A DNA stretch of 64,000 nucleotides from Siphonodentalium dalli (GCA_032622095.1 CP136068.1:138947989-139011988), one strand, 5' to 3'. Counted from the first letter of the stretch, positions 22,343 to 33,823 are shown. Notes: a model not told the origin generated them from the sequence alone. Numbers and translations: made by a program.

Positions 22343-22974
22343 TACCATTGCCTGTCCACCCTTATCTGCAAAGCAAACTGAATATTGTATTTCCCCAAGC
22401 AATGGGAGATCCATCCAGGATCATGTCAAACAACTGGGATGGGATGATTAATAGGGGGTGGATTGACACAACGAAACCAGTAGTGCATGTAGATATGTAG
22501 TAACAGTTGAAAATTCCATGTTGATGCTGAGCAACGAATGCTTGTAAATATAAGATATGATTTAGGTCTTAAAAAAATAGTGATGTCCCGCAAGCCCCGC
22601 CTGGTCCAGACCTCAATCCCTACTAATTTTATCTACTCCATGGAAAATAACTCAAAAAATGAGAGAGAAAAAATCAGGTTTATCGGTCTCTGATCATACC
22701 GTAGTAAAACTGAGCTGATCAGTCGCCAATCTGTATTATTTACATGTGAACTCAGTGTTTAAGATGGCAGCACCCTTGTGTGTACAGGCCAGTTCAACCA
22801 GGCGGTTGATTCTACGATCTGATTCTAATTAAAAATACTACCAACGCTTCATTATCACTTCCAATACCTCCAGTAATGTGCTTAGTGTGTATCCTATTAT
22901 GGGCATACAGATTCACAATGTGAATATTTCCGAAAAATATTAAGTTACCACCCTGACCACCCTTACTCTTTTTC

Positions 22975-23215
22975 AGCACCCATCTAAAGATGATCCTAAC
23001 ATACATGTACCTGTACATTTTCAAATCAATTCTCCAATAAATGTGGGCTGCAGGATATGCTGATGAATTTAAATGCAAAATCCAAGATGGCTGCTGGCAG
23101 CCATGTTTTTCAACGAAATCTGGAGAAAAAAATCTATGTGCCCATCTAGAGGTCACCCCCAAAGATCCATTTGAAGTTTGTTGATGATCAGATGAGAAAG
23201 GTGGCATGTAGGGTT
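22975..23215 (-). repeat. Single unit of the 'gccgccagcagccatcttgga' repeat family
   Basis: On the minus strand it reads 'tgacctctagatggg', 'aacatggctgccagcagccatcttggatttt', as in the array at 44570-45490. The 131-codon minus-strand ORF across it is a by-product of the repeat. Confidence 0.7.
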
Positions 23216-24265
23216 TGCTGAAGAAATTGTTGATGACAGACGGCCAAAGGACATAAACCTATGGCAATAACTCAAACTTGACCAAATAAGTGTGTTTCCT
23301 TCATTTTTTAGCAGAAAGTTCAAGAGCTAATAAACTTCTATTACTTTATTAAGTCTATTCGGAGTATACCAAGTCTGTATATTTACTTGCAATTTATTTA
23401 TCAACCTATTTTCAAACTTTGTAACATGCGACAAAAGAGAAATACTAGGTTTAACTTCTAAGTACAGCAGATAATAATGCCACTTCAAGGTTTAAATTGC
23501 CTCCACGTCTCAACAATTTCTCATCAAAACATGAACTTAGGAATATGTCACTATCAATATGATGAAATATTGGGGTACTTGAAAAACAGGATAAAAAAAT
23601 CACCCATCATGTCACCTTTGATGTTTTCAAAAGCAATTGCTTCATTAATTAATTGAAAAAAATGCTAATTATTCACTATGTCAATTTGCATAAGATATCA
23701 ACCTGGACATATGAATAAAGACCTTACACGGAACCTCTGGAGTGTGCTCAAAAGTCACGTCACCAATGATAAATGTTAACATGGCGTTAATAGGTTAAGT
23801 TCATTCATGGAGCGGCCAATGTTTACTCCTGTCAAAGCTCTTATCGGTTGACGAGAAACTTCTTGACACAATTGATGAATCACTGGGCTGCCTTGAAAGG
23901 GGACAATGGCTAATATACATTGCCGAACACAATTCAATGTTGGGTGACGATAATTCTGGGCATTAACCATGCTCCGAAGCACAGACAAACACACCTGGAC
24001 GAGACCCTATTTACAAAATGCTGATTGGGTTATGTTTCCGGAATAAAGGCTGTATATCTCTCACCTATGCTTAAGCTTTGGTGAATTTAATTGGGGTACT
24101 ATTTCATCATAAAGGCTTTGCATGGTCTCTACGCAGGAGGAAGTGAGATATCAGGTGTTCTCCATACATCGACTTAGTGAGCAAAGATGTTGTACTAAAT
24201 GCCCTCTCTCGGAAGGAAATGCTAAAAGATATTAATTTGTCGAAAAGTTTTCCTTTGCACTAGTT
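23216..24265. other. Intronic sequence without recognised feature
   Basis: Unique-looking DNA. I see no exon or repeat. Confidence 0.35.
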
Positions 24266-24269
24266 AGTA

Positions 24270-24443
24270 CAGTAATGCTCCAAGTAATCGACTTCTTAAC
24301 CCCAGTAGAATTATGGGTAACTTTTCAGGATTTAGTCGGAAATATGGCTAGTTGCCATTCATCGGAAAGCTCTCCGACTAAATCCTGAAAAGTTACCCAT
24401 AATTCTGTTGTGGTTAAGAAGTCGATTACTTAGAGCATTACTG
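24270..24443. mobile_element. Family A MITE, subtype 2, internally shortened
   Basis: CAGTAATGCTCCAAGTAATC to AGAGCATTACTG with TA on both sides. The right arm lacks the inner 35 bp: AAGCTCTCCGACTAAATCC. Confidence 0.82.
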
Positions 24444-24906
24444 TACCTGTGAAATTCATTATTCTTATAACTTGAGATTAGCAAATATGAATTTCTTAAA
24501 TATAGAGTCTTTCTATATCAGAAGTTAAAACAATATTAGTTTTTATAAAAACCTGATTTAAAAATAAGTATAGACTATTCTATGAGAAAATAAAAGCCAA
24601 AACTGAATTGACATTTGATTCTACTTTATATCAATGTAAAATTAATTTTTTGAAACTGTAACTTACTCCACGCAGTCACTAATTCCAGTGGAATCAAGTC
24701 CTCCGGGGACCAGCCTAAGGGTTTCAAATTGGGAGTAGTGGACAGTTATCAGGGAGAAGTCATAAAGGTTGAAGATAAATTAACTCAACATCAGCCTTCT
24801 AAGATCCAATAAGTAATATGCAATACAAAAGCACATTGCTAAAACTATTATAGTGAGTAAGTACTCCATTATGATAAGTAAATACACTTTAAATACACTG
24901 TTTGGA

Positions 24907-25348
24907 CATATGTGACCCGCCATATCAAACCCTGTGCCAATGCATTCTCTTATATATGCGAGTCGACCATAGGTCGCCTCGCATATATAAGAGAATGCAT
25001 TGGCCTAACAATTTTTTACAATTTTAATAATTCGTTGTTGTATTCTTTAACAATTTTATAATTTCACCCATACAGAGCCCCAGACAAACATGAGGAGACC
25101 ACACTCTTCTATGTGCTTCTATATATGTGTGGGGCTCCCTGCAGGGTAATGGGTGTTTTTTTATTTTATGTCCTAAAAATTGTAAGAAACATTTATTTAA
25201 AAAACATGATAAAAAATTGTTAAGCCAATGCATTCTCTTATATATGCGAGGCGACCTATGGTCGACTCGCATATATAAGAGAATGCATTGGCACAGGGTA
25301 AAAAAATCCCGACCACCGACTGGATTTGATATGGCGGGTCACATATGC
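24907..25348. mobile_element. Element S: foldback with GTGACCCGCCATATCAAA ends carrying two hairpin modules
   Basis: The terminal inverted repeats CATATGTGACCCGCCATATC.. and ..GATATGGCGGGTCACATATG enclose CCCTGTGCC-hairpin 1 (about 24936-25005), an AT-rich spacer, and hairpin 2 (about 25224-25290) in inverted order. These are the same pair that families B and R carry. Between them, 25065-25154 is a further inverted repeat (CACCCATACAGAGCCCCA / TGGGGCTCCCTGCAGGG). Superfamily unknown. Confidence 0.75.
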
Positions 25349-25451
25349 ATACTGGTATATGTGAGAGAAGTCACTTCTGCCTTGGGACTAAAATATGGAG
25401 AAGTGGCACATTTTGCCTTCCAGACTGGACCCTGAAGTGCTCATTTGACTA

Positions 25452-25851
25452 TTAACCCTTTACCCAACAAACCGGCCAAAACCGGCCAAATAAAGCTTCA
25501 ACAGCCTAAAATATCTTCGGTCTGTCTCAATAGAACCATACAAATATGGATATCATTGGAACCGGCTCCTTGACCACATTGTGATAGTTACAGTTATGCC
25601 CTGTGCCAATTCATTCTCTTATATATGCGAGTCGACCATAGGTCGCCTCGCATATATAAGAGAATGCATTGGCCTAAACAAAATCTTTTTTTAAAACTTT
25701 TTACCATTTTTTCTTACATTCTTTAACAATTTTATAATTTGTAATGTGTTAAGCCAATGCATTCTCTTATATATGCGAGGCGACCTATGGTCGACTCGCA
25801 TATATAAGAGAATGCATTGGCACAGGGCCCTTCTGTTGGGTAAAGGGTTAA
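25452..25851 (-). mobile_element. Family B piggyBac-like MITE, complete
   Basis: 400 bp, TTAA on both sides, reverse orientation, both hairpins present. One point change (CCAATTCATTC) lies in the first arm. Confidence 0.92.
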
Positions 25852-26140
25852 CTGTGTTATAAAACTTAATCTTCGCTTGAAAGTACTCAGTTTTTGAGTT
25901 GAGTATAATACATCATTCAAGTCATGCATGACCTTTGTTTATAAATGTTTGTGTTTCAATATGTTATTCATGATATTAAATTAACTCATAATCGATTCAA
26001 TATTGGGTTCCAATATTAGGACGTTCGCAAACACATTCAAAGGGCCATATATATAAAGGGCTAAATATCTACATTTTACCAACTTCAGGTTCTACATTCT
26101 TCATGACCATATTCTCCCAAATACTTATATAACTAGTATA

Positions 26141-26650
26141 TTAAATCTTTCTATACTAAATACTCATTGACGAGTAGTTATCACTTAGGAACTGTTAAGA
26201 TAATAAGTTCAAGAAGCTACCTACAGTAATGCCCTAAATAATCGACTCCTTAACCACAGGAGAATTATGGCTAATTTTTCAGGATTTAGTCGGAAATATG
26301 GCTTGTTGCCATTCATCGGAAAGCTTTCACTGAGTCAGAAATATGGCTTGTTGCCATTCATCGGAAAGCTCTCACTGAGAGCTTTCTGATGAATGGTAAC
26401 AAGCCATATTTCTGACTAAATCCTGAAAAATTACCCATAATTCTGCTGTGGTTAAGGAGTCGATTATTTATGGCATTACTGTAACTTATTTGCTGAAAAA
26501 TTCCCTGCAATAAATAGGAATCCTTCTATTTGTATTATCTGTCATCTGCTTAATTTCCCTGGAAACCCCTCCAGATGAATAAAAGACCAATCCAACGTAT
26601 ATGTATATTTAAACTCAGTGTGAGAATCTATTTAGTATAGAAAGGATTAA
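26141..26650. mobile_element. Family T TTAA MITE split by a family A element
   Basis: TTAA-ATCTTTCTATACTAAATAC at the left, ...TTTAGTATAGAAAGGA-TTAA at the right. The A element is inserted at a TA in the loop of T's internal hairpin. The right TTAA is shared with the R element that follows. Confidence 0.75.
26224..26481. mobile_element. Family A MITE with internal duplication, nested in T
   Basis: CAGTAATGCCCTAAATAATC to TGGCATTACTG with TA on both sides. A 48-bp part of the left arm (GTCAGAAATATGGCTTG...AAAGCT) is repeated in tandem before the dyad. Confidence 0.85.
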
Positions 26651-27121
26651 CCCTTTCAGTGCCAGGGGCCGATCTCATCGGCCCTAATTTATGGTTTGTA
26701 AAATCGGCCCTAAAACAAATTTAATTTTTTTTAGATTTTTTTAGATTTTTTTTTTTTTTTAAAGATTTTTTTTTTTGGATATGCTTAGGCATGCTATAGC
26801 GAATTTAAAAACAAACTGGATAAAACCTTAGGGGCATGTCATAACTCAAAACTATCACCAAGTATTCATAGTAATAATTTTGATGCCCATGAAAAACATG
26901 AGATTCCCTGGCACTAAACCTACAAAATACGTCTGTTAAAGAATATAAGAAACAATTATTAAAATTGTAAAAAATAATAACAAATGATGAAAAATTGTTA
27001 GGCCAATGCATTCTCTTATATATGAGAGGCGACCTATGGTCGACTCGCATATATAAGAGAATGCATTGGCACAGGGTATATGGGTTGATACAAAAATCGG
27101 ACCTGGCACTCAAAGGGTTAA
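26647..27121 (+). mobile_element. Family R TTAA MITE (CCCTTTCAGTGCC ends) with one hairpin module
   Basis: TTAA on both sides; ends CCCTTTCAGTGCCAGGGGCC and TGGCACTCAAAGGG. Next to the left end is the short palindrome GGCCGATCTCATCGGCCC, then poly-T and an AT-rich body. The 67-bp hairpin module lies at about 27001-27070, followed by CACAGGGTATATGGGTTGAT near the right end. TTAA and CCCTTT ends again suggest a piggyBac-like origin. Confidence 0.85.
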
Positions 27122-27166
27122 ACTATCAATTTTAACCTGAAATAAAGTTATTATCAACGAGATAGT

Positions 27167-27704
27167 TAGATCATGCCATGAATCTCTTCTCTGGCTAACG
27201 CCGGTAGAGATCATATTCCACGAGTACAAAACCTGGGAACTGTTTGATGTTCTTTATAACTTTATAACATTGAACAAACAAGGCAGGGAATATATTTCTA
27301 TGATAATACGTGTTCCTCGATAATCAACTTCAGGTCTGGGGATAGTTCCAGCTCGAGAATGCATGCTTTTTTGTGACCCGATATTTCAATAAACATTGAT
27401 TAATTACATGGGAGAAATTCCATAATGGTAAGCAATGCGAAGCAAAATCGCTCACAAAATCATTTAAAACATGCAATTTCAAGTTGGGACTTCACTTACA
27501 GTGAAATACAGTAATAAGGAACAGATAATAACTAAGAAATATATTATTAAGGAACAGGTAATAAATAAGAAATATATTACCTGTACTATTTTTCAATGTT
27601 ATACACTTCCCTGTCACAACATCAAAAAGTTCCCAGATTTTGTACTGATGGAATATGATCTCTACAGACACATAAGCCAGAGTAGAGATTCATGGCATGA
27701 TCTA
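27167..27704. mobile_element. Family D Mutator-like MITE
   Basis: Ends TAGATCATGCCATGAATC / GATTCATGGCATGATCTA. Flanks CGAGATAGT (27158-27166) and CGAGATATT (27705-27713) match at 8 of 9 bases, agreeing with the perfect 9-bp duplication at 15973. Its right end is only about 110 bp from an Ets exon donor. Confidence 0.87.
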
Positions 27705-27813
27705 CGAGATATTATGACATTGTTTTGAGCAATTATTAATGTTCATCTGTTTGTACCATATCCAGACTTTTTTTGTATACTATTATCAATTTAATAGACT
27801 ACTCAGTACTCAC

Positions 27814-27946
27814 CTAAGCTTTCATCAGAGAGGTCTGACATTGAAGGCACTTTGCGCATCGTAGGTACCTGGTGATCTTCTGAAGATTCCGGAGTAAGTG
27901 ATGGATACCTGTCCCCATCCCGACTAATATCACCGTCGTACAACGA
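27814..27946 (-). CDS. ETS1/2-like: Ets1/2-type transcription factor, second coding exon
   Basis: Acceptor ccttcttacag ends at 27947; donor GTGAGT begins at 27813. The 133-bp exon gives 44 codons plus one base (phase 0 in, 1 out). The frame reads SLYDGDISRDGDRYPSLT..., then MRKVPSMSDLSDESL. It is acidic and Ser/Pro-rich, like the linker between the N-terminus and the PNT region of Ets1/2, and carries a Leu-Thr-Pro-Glu. The final base joins AT of the next exon to make Asp. The acceptor region is tandemly multiplied upstream (27931-28140). Confidence 0.9.
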
Positions 27947-28140
27947 CTGTAAGAAGGAAAGTCCAATGAGGGATTATACTAATCACCGTCGTACAATGAC
28001 TGTAAGAAGGAAAGTCCAATCAGCGGTTATACTAAGCTCAGTCGTACAATGACTAAGAAGGATAGTCCAATGAGGGATTATATTAATCACCGTCGTACAA
28101 TGACTATAAGAAGGATAGTCCAATCAGGGATTATACCGAG
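27931..28140 (-). repeat. Four-copy 53-bp tandem repeat containing the exon's 3' splice site
   Basis: Units begin at 27931, 27984, 28037 and 28088 (periods 53, 53, 51). Each contains, on the minus strand, a pyrimidine-rich tract, CTTCTTACAG or a close variant (CTTAG, CTTATAG), and the exon's first bases TCNTTGTACGAC. Only unit 1 continues into the open exon. Splicing to the acceptor of unit 2 would meet TAG in the seventh codon. Confidence 0.85.
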
Positions 28141-28325
28141 CTGAACAGTATTGAAATTTCAATCTTAGTACGTTATCGGTAAATTTCCATTGGTTTAGTT
28201 TGGTACTTGGAATTGGCTCTTAATTATATTTTATGTTTGCCCCCTTGCATTTATCACTTGAGTTGAATCCAGCCCCCCCCCCATTACTGTATTTCAATGA
28301 CACTAAATCAAGTTTACAATACTAT

Positions 28326-28725
28326 TTAACCCTTTACCCAACAGAAGGGCCCTGTGCCAATGCATTCTCTTATATATGCGAGTCGACCATAGGTCGCCTC
28401 GCATATATAAGAGAATGCATTGGCTTAACACATTAAAAATTATAAAATTGTTAAAGAATGTAAGAAAAAATGGTAAAAAGTGTTAAAAAAAGTTTTTTTT
28501 TAGGCCAATGCATTCTCTTATATATGCGAGGCGACCTATGGTCGACTCGCATATATAAGAGAATGCATTGGCACAGGGTATAACTATAACCATCACAATG
28601 TGGTCAATGAGCCGGTTCCAATGATATCCATATTTGTATGGTTTTATTGAGACAGACCGAAGATATTTTAGGCTGTTGAAGCTTTATTTGGCCGGTTTTG
28701 GCCGGTTTGTTGGGTAAAGGGTTAA
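28326..28725 (+). mobile_element. Family B piggyBac-like MITE, complete
   Basis: 400 bp with TTAA on both sides, both hairpins perfect, canonical spacer and tail. Confidence 0.93.
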
Positions 28726-29564
28726 GTACTTGGAAATACCAAGTCATGCGATTCATTTTTGGTGGGAAAATCTTGAAGCCACGCGAATTATCATTAAATT
28801 TAACAGAATATCGCATACAGTAAATCGGTAATTTTCCCCGATACCGCACAGTATATACCGTGTACTAGTACCACCCAGCTCTAAATTATAATAAGTACCG
28901 GGATTGTTTTACGCATTGACAGGGGCCACAAATAAGGACCCATTCCCAATGGGAAATACTCATGTTTTTTCATGTTCATACAATTCGAATCAGGACAGCC
29001 GATTTTGATCAAATCGAATCAGATGAAAGATTTCGAATCTAATTGATTCGCAGTGCCCTACTTCTGCCACAAGCAAATAATTTTTCCCGTGATATTTTGA
29101 TGAACTGGGACAGGAATTGTCAATTTTTAGAAGATTACAGCAGTAATGATTGAAAATCTATCTTTTAAATGAAATAAAAGTACAGTGTGTGCAGCCCAAT
29201 TATAGAGTTGGCTAACGGCTCAGGCAAATGCACACATTGCACAGGCAAAAGAAATTTGGTCTGCTTTTTTTTAAACTGAGACAAATTTCAGAGCCTGTCA
29301 ATGTTTGTGCAAAATTGAAACAATTTGCTGAAAACATTTTCTTAAAGTTGCACTATGGAAGTCTACAGACAGCGAAAATTCATTGTTGATTGCCAGGATG
29401 ACTGAGATAACAAGAACTATCCTGATAATCAGCAATTTTAAACCAGAATAAACCGAAGTCTGCTGTGATAATGGAAAAAAATCCAAATGTAAACTGAAGT
29501 TATGTGTAAAGCATACAACTAAGCAGATCCTTTTCTGGCCTACCCTGCTTGACAAAACAACTGT
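28726..29564. other. Intronic sequence without recognised feature
   Basis: Apparently unique. A 104-codon minus-strand ORF (29298-29612) shows no motif I recognise. Confidence 0.3.
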
Positions 29565-29910
29565 CCACCTAACCGCGGTGCAGTTAGCGTTACCACCGCG
29601 GCTGAAATGCAACTACACCGCGGCTACACCGGCTAACTACAGTTGGGCCGCGGTGTACTTGCCGTTAGGCCATGGTGTAGTTGTCACGGTGTACGTTCAC
29701 TAAACTGAAAAAAGACGATACTAACCAGAAATCTAACCACGGTGTACATGCCATTCAGCTGCGGTGTAGTTGCCTTTCGGCCGCAGTGTACTTGCTGTTG
29801 GGCCACAGTGTACTTGCCGTTCGGCCGCGGTGCTCAACTGCAGTTACAAACTCTGACACCGCGGCCGAACGGCAAATACACCGCGGTGCCAATGGACACT
29901 TGTTTTGTCC
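29565..29910. repeat. GC-rich minisatellite built on ACCGCGGT palindromes
   Basis: Degenerate repeats of GGCCGCGGTGTACTTGCCGTT at a period of roughly 25 bp. The orientation inverts at both edges: ACACCGCGGC units lie at 29575-29635 and again at 29857-29890. A non-repeat gap of about 45 bp lies at 29695-29740. ORFs across it encode repetitive Cys/Arg-rich peptides on both strands, as expected from a repeat. Confidence 0.75.
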
Positions 29911-30598
29911 AGCGGGGTACATGTACAGCAGGCAATTTTTTAGCCCAGGCAAATTTCTACTATTAAATTAACAGGGCTGGTATGTGTAAAAACAGATGTT
30001 TTGGGAATAAGGCCAAAAAAAAAGAAGATAGTATCATTAGTATGTTTCCGCTAACGGTTTGAAAAATTAGGGTAGGTAGGTAAGGGTAGGTACGGAATAT
30101 TTTTTTTATTTTATTTTTTTATTTTTTATCCAGCTGCAGAAATATTGAACTACCTCGGCCGAAGTGACATAAAATGCCAACTCATGTTGGGGGAAAGTAT
30201 TACTAGAACAACACAGTGGAATATACATTAAGATTGAATAAATGATAAAAGTTGATTTATGCTTAAGTGTGTGATTTGTTATTCACATACCGCATTGTCA
30301 TAATTTTAGCTATATTATTACTTGGTACTAGTATGAAATTGATTTCACTGTTTTATGAGAATTTCACCCATATTACGACCATTACACCGGTACTTGTATT
30401 CATGTGATGACTACATCCCATTGTCTGGAGGTAGCCAGACTAAGCAAGTACATGTACATCTAACCTACTGGTAGCATGCCTGGTTTTTGGAAACAGTAGC
30501 TATACTCCTACCATGTGTGGTGATAACCCCTATATATATATATACCAATACACACCCACCATGTCTGTTGATAGTTCCCAAACAAGGCTTAACCCTTT

Positions 30599-30979
30599 AC
30601 CCAACAAACCGGCCAAATAAAGCTTCAATAGCCTAAAATATCTTCGGTCTGTCTCAATAGAACCATACAAATATAGATATCATTGGAACCGGCTCCTTGA
30701 CCACATTGTGATAGTTACAGTTATGCCCTGTGCCAATGCATTCTCTTATATATGCGATTCGACCATAGGTCGCCTCGCATATATAAGAGAATGCATTGGC
30801 CTAAAAAAAATCTTTTTTTTAACACTTTTTACCATTTTTTCTTACATTCTTAAACAATTTTATAATTTTTAATGTGTTAAGCCAATGCATTCTCTTATAT
30901 ATGCGAGGCGACCTATGGTCGACTCGCATATATAAGAGAATGCATTGGCACAGGGCCCTTCTGTTGGGTAAAGGGTTAA
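30599..30979 (-). mobile_element. Family B piggyBac-like MITE nested in element O
   Basis: 381 bp, reverse orientation, TTAA on both sides. One of the two GGCCGG repeats in the tail is lost. Its second TTAA (30976-30979) is also the left TTAA of the R element that follows. Confidence 0.9.
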
Positions 30980-31173
30980 CCCTTTCAGTGCCAAGTCCGA
31001 TATTTGTATCAACCCATATTTCCTTGATCATTTTTCAAATTTATTGATTATAATAATTTGATACACTGATGGAAAGAGCTCAATGTATCACATTATTATA
31101 ATCAATAAATGTGATAAATGATCAAGGAAATATGGGTTGATACAAATATCGGACTTTGCACTGAAAGGGTTAA
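30976..31173. mobile_element. Family R deletion derivative, 198-bp palindrome
   Basis: TTAA-CCCTTTCAGTGCCAAGTCC ... TGCACTGAAAGGG-TTAA. The two arms ('atttgtatcaacccatatttccttgatca') are almost perfect inverse copies, with no hairpin module. It is inserted at the TTAA of the adjacent B element. Confidence 0.87.
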
Positions 31174-31817
31174 TTAAAGCAGGCCTGAGATCCACTCTCA
31201 GGAAATTAAAATTGCAAAATCATGCCCATCAATCCATAAAACCATTGATCCACACCTGTTGAGGTCTAGCTGTCACTTTATGGTCACGTTACACAGGGAT
31301 ATGTTAGAAACCATCTGTTTTGAACACTAATGAACATCATTATGTATGTGCATTGGTGGTGAAAAAAATTACATTTTGTTTTTTGTTGTTGTTGTTGTTG
31401 TTGAAATTCTCGACTTTCTCAAAATATCAATAAAAAGATTAGGGTCAGCCGTTATTTTTAGGGTCGGTCGATGTGTGGAAACATAGTACCTTTTTTCTTT
31501 GGCATACCAAATGAAATATGTCTCAAAAAGAGTTTCATAGAAAAATGTGTTGAAAGTGTTGGCAGGAAGAGATCTATAAAGCATCTTTAAAAAGAAAAAA
31601 TCCAAAACACATTCTATTTTTAAAGCCTTCTTAGGTCACAGAAATATATACCTGTGTTTCTGGTAACGCACATGAAAAAAATAGGGGCGGGCATTTTAAT
31701 TTTATTTTATTTACTATTGGTCTTGAATTAACCTCCAAACATAGCTATCCCTTGTATATTGTAAAGTAAATGTAATTGACTATTTAAATAATGGCTATAG
31801 AATATTCAAGATATTAC

Positions 31818-32300
31818 TTAACCCTTTGCTAACTGGATACTAGCTGATGAGTAGTTACTTGATTGGCCATTTGTTGAACTAATGAACTTATTTTTGAACA
31901 TCACTACAAATGAATGAATGGGAATCCAGGGAGAAATCTCAGTGTTATTTTTTCTGCCTAATGTCTGCTCATATTATCAGAACATCCCTAGAAATGAAGA
32001 ACAGACCATTCCAATGTATAGCATGAGGATCAGCATTCAGCATTCAGCAAATACAGTAATGCCCAAAAAGGGCCAAAATAATCGACTCCTTAACCACAGC
32101 AGAATTATGGGTAATTTTTCAGGATTTAGTCGGAAATATGGCTTGTTGCAATTCATCGGAAAGCTCTGTGAGAGCTTTCCGATGAATGGCAACAAGCCAT
32201 ATTTCCGAATAAATCCTAAAAAATTACCCATAATTCTGCTGTGGTTAAGGAGTCGATTATTTATGGCATTACTATAACTGGAATGTTAGGGCTCATGTAT
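31818..32300. mobile_element. Family T-like element, degraded, carrying a family A insertion
   Basis: TTAACCCTTTGCTAACTGGA at the left and 'agaacatccctagaaatgaagaacagaccattccaatgtata' inside match other T copies. The right end is not clear after the A insertion at 32054. Confidence 0.5.
32054..32273. mobile_element. Family A MITE
   Basis: CAGTAATGCCC, then a 14-bp interruption (AAAAAGGGCCAAAA), then the normal arms to TTATGGCATTACTA. TA on the left. Confidence 0.82.
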
Positions 32301-32589
32301 TTTGCTCACCATTGATCAATACGGATGGACATGTTTTTTTTTGTGGGTGGAGAATTTTTTTTTTATATTTTGTAAACAAAATAAAATAAAATAAAAGGCC
32401 GCTCGGCCACAGTGTCCCCCGAACTGGTGGCTTCATTTGGAGCGGAGGCTTTGTAGAAGTATACTATATGGATAAGACACTTGTGCATTGTCTCATTACT
32501 GACATGCATACAAATAACCAAATCTTAAAAAAACTCTTAAAGTCAAAATATAACCTCAAATTGGCACAAAATTACAAGAAAAATTGAAT

Positions 32590-33135
32590 TTTCTAAGTCG
32601 AAAAGCGCATAACTCTGAGAAAAATCATCGGATCAAACTCAAATTCGTACTTGACCTGTATCTTGATATGACTGATCCACATAAAAACGGAATTTGCAAT
32701 TAAAGGATCCAAACTTGAGATATCATCCGGAAACCGAAAAAGTGAGAAATTTTCTAAGTAAAAAAAGTCGAAACAGGGCCACAACTCTCGCAAAAATGGG
32801 CGGAGCATACCTATATTCGAACTTGACCTGTACATAGGTCTGATAAACTTACATACCAAATTTGGTTCAGATATGATCACACAAACTGAAGTTATCATCC
32901 GGAAACCAGAAAATTATCAGTTTCTAAGTAAAAAAAGGGCCATAACTCTCTCAAAAATGGGCGGAGCAAACCCATATTCGAACTTGACCTGTATTTTGGT
33001 CTGATAAACTCACCTATGAAATTTGCTTTTGATCTAATAACCGAAACTAAAGTTATCATCCGGAAACCATTTCCGGACGGACACACGGACACACACCGGC
33101 TATTTTAATAGTGCCCCGAATTTTTTTTTCGGGGG
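32590..33135. repeat. Degenerate tandem array with 'cggacggac' tail and CCCCGAA hairpin
   Basis: There are three units of about 150-190 bp, each with 'cataactctc.caaaaatgggcggagcaaaccc', 'tattcgaacttgacctgtat', 'gtctgataaactcac' and 'gttatcatccggaaacc'. It ends in CGGACGGACACACGGACACA, then GTGCCCCGAA-poly T-TTCGGGGG. As far as I know this array type is abundant in mollusc genomes. Non-coding; the minus ORFs 32593-32898 and 32895-33092 are repeat artefacts. Confidence 0.8.
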
Positions 33136-33820
33136 ACAATGAAAACCGACGGGGGCCATTCGAAGAGGGGCGGGTGGGTTACCAGAAATACAGGTCTTTT
33201 TTTTTTTGGCTTTAACTTTCCATATCAAAAGTATGATTTTGGCGAGAAAGACCATGTGGCTGACATGTGGGAAAACATTGGCATGATGATGTGCACAGGC
33301 AGGATTGAACTTAACTATCCTCTGGTATGTACTGACTACTGTACAATAAATCAATCATCTGTTAATCCATCCATATATTTCTGTCGGAAAATTCTGAATT
33401 TAAATGGGAATGCATAACCATGTGCCATGGAAAGTGACTTTGATAAATCATAAATAGAAATTCTGCGTACATGCTTAGATTGATCTGGTATTACCATGAC
33501 TATGATGACATCTAATTATTCTATATTGGTGCCCACTGACAAGTCTTTTCTCTTGTTCATAGATGATAAATTCAATGAAATTTCTAAATATTTATGGAAA
33601 TATTATCAATCGTGTCTACTCTTCGGTGACTTGAGGACATAATCACATGATATATCAAGTATCGACATTAGACAACTAGAGTAGTTTAGATGGCACTATC
33701 ATGGCAGAGAATATGGTAGAGTTACTCGCATTTACATGTACTGCAATCAGAAAAGGAAAGGAAATTCAAAAGTGTAATGAGGAGTGCTGAATCTCTGAGT
33801 GTAGTTACAAATAATACTAA
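33136..33820. other. Intronic sequence without recognised feature
   Basis: No repeat family or exon identified. Confidence 0.3.
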
Positions 33821-33823
33821 CTA

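Larger units (their letters stand above)
1707..27813 (-). other. Intron 3 of the Ets1/2-like gene
   Basis: About 26.1 kb between GTGAGT (donor at 27813) and tttcag (acceptor at 1707). It holds most of the A, B, C, D, R, S, T and N elements, a SINE and a local duplication, listed separately. I see no further exon of this gene in it, but a short alternative exon could be missed. Confidence 0.85.
30009..31505 (+). mobile_element. Element O, copy 1, split by two TTAA elements
   Basis: Starts AAGGCCAAAAAAAAAGAAGA and ends ...CTTTGGCAT. Without the nested B and R elements (30599-31173) it is about 0.92 kb and aligns to the inverse of 35331-36187 along its whole length ('tagggtaggtaggtaagg', 'ctgcagaaatattgaactacctcgg', 'cattgtctggaggtagcc', 'cctggtttttggaaacagtagcta'). 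Short inverted ends suggest a non-autonomous DNA transposon; the superfamily is unknown. Confidence 0.75.

Noticed and set aside
22812-23207. 131-codon ORF on the minus strand as a gene
   Set aside because: It lies over a unit of the 'gccgccagcagccatcttgga' repeat. Its peptide resembles that of another repeat unit at 45243 only because the DNA is repeated.
29681-29971. Cys-rich ORFs as a secreted protein
   Set aside because: Both strands are open and the peptide repeats follow the ACCGCGGT minisatellite; there is no signal peptide or splice context.
32593-33092. Two consecutive minus ORFs with similar peptides as a duplicated gene
   Set aside because: The similarity comes from the tandem 'cataactct' array; units diverge by indels that ignore codon phase.
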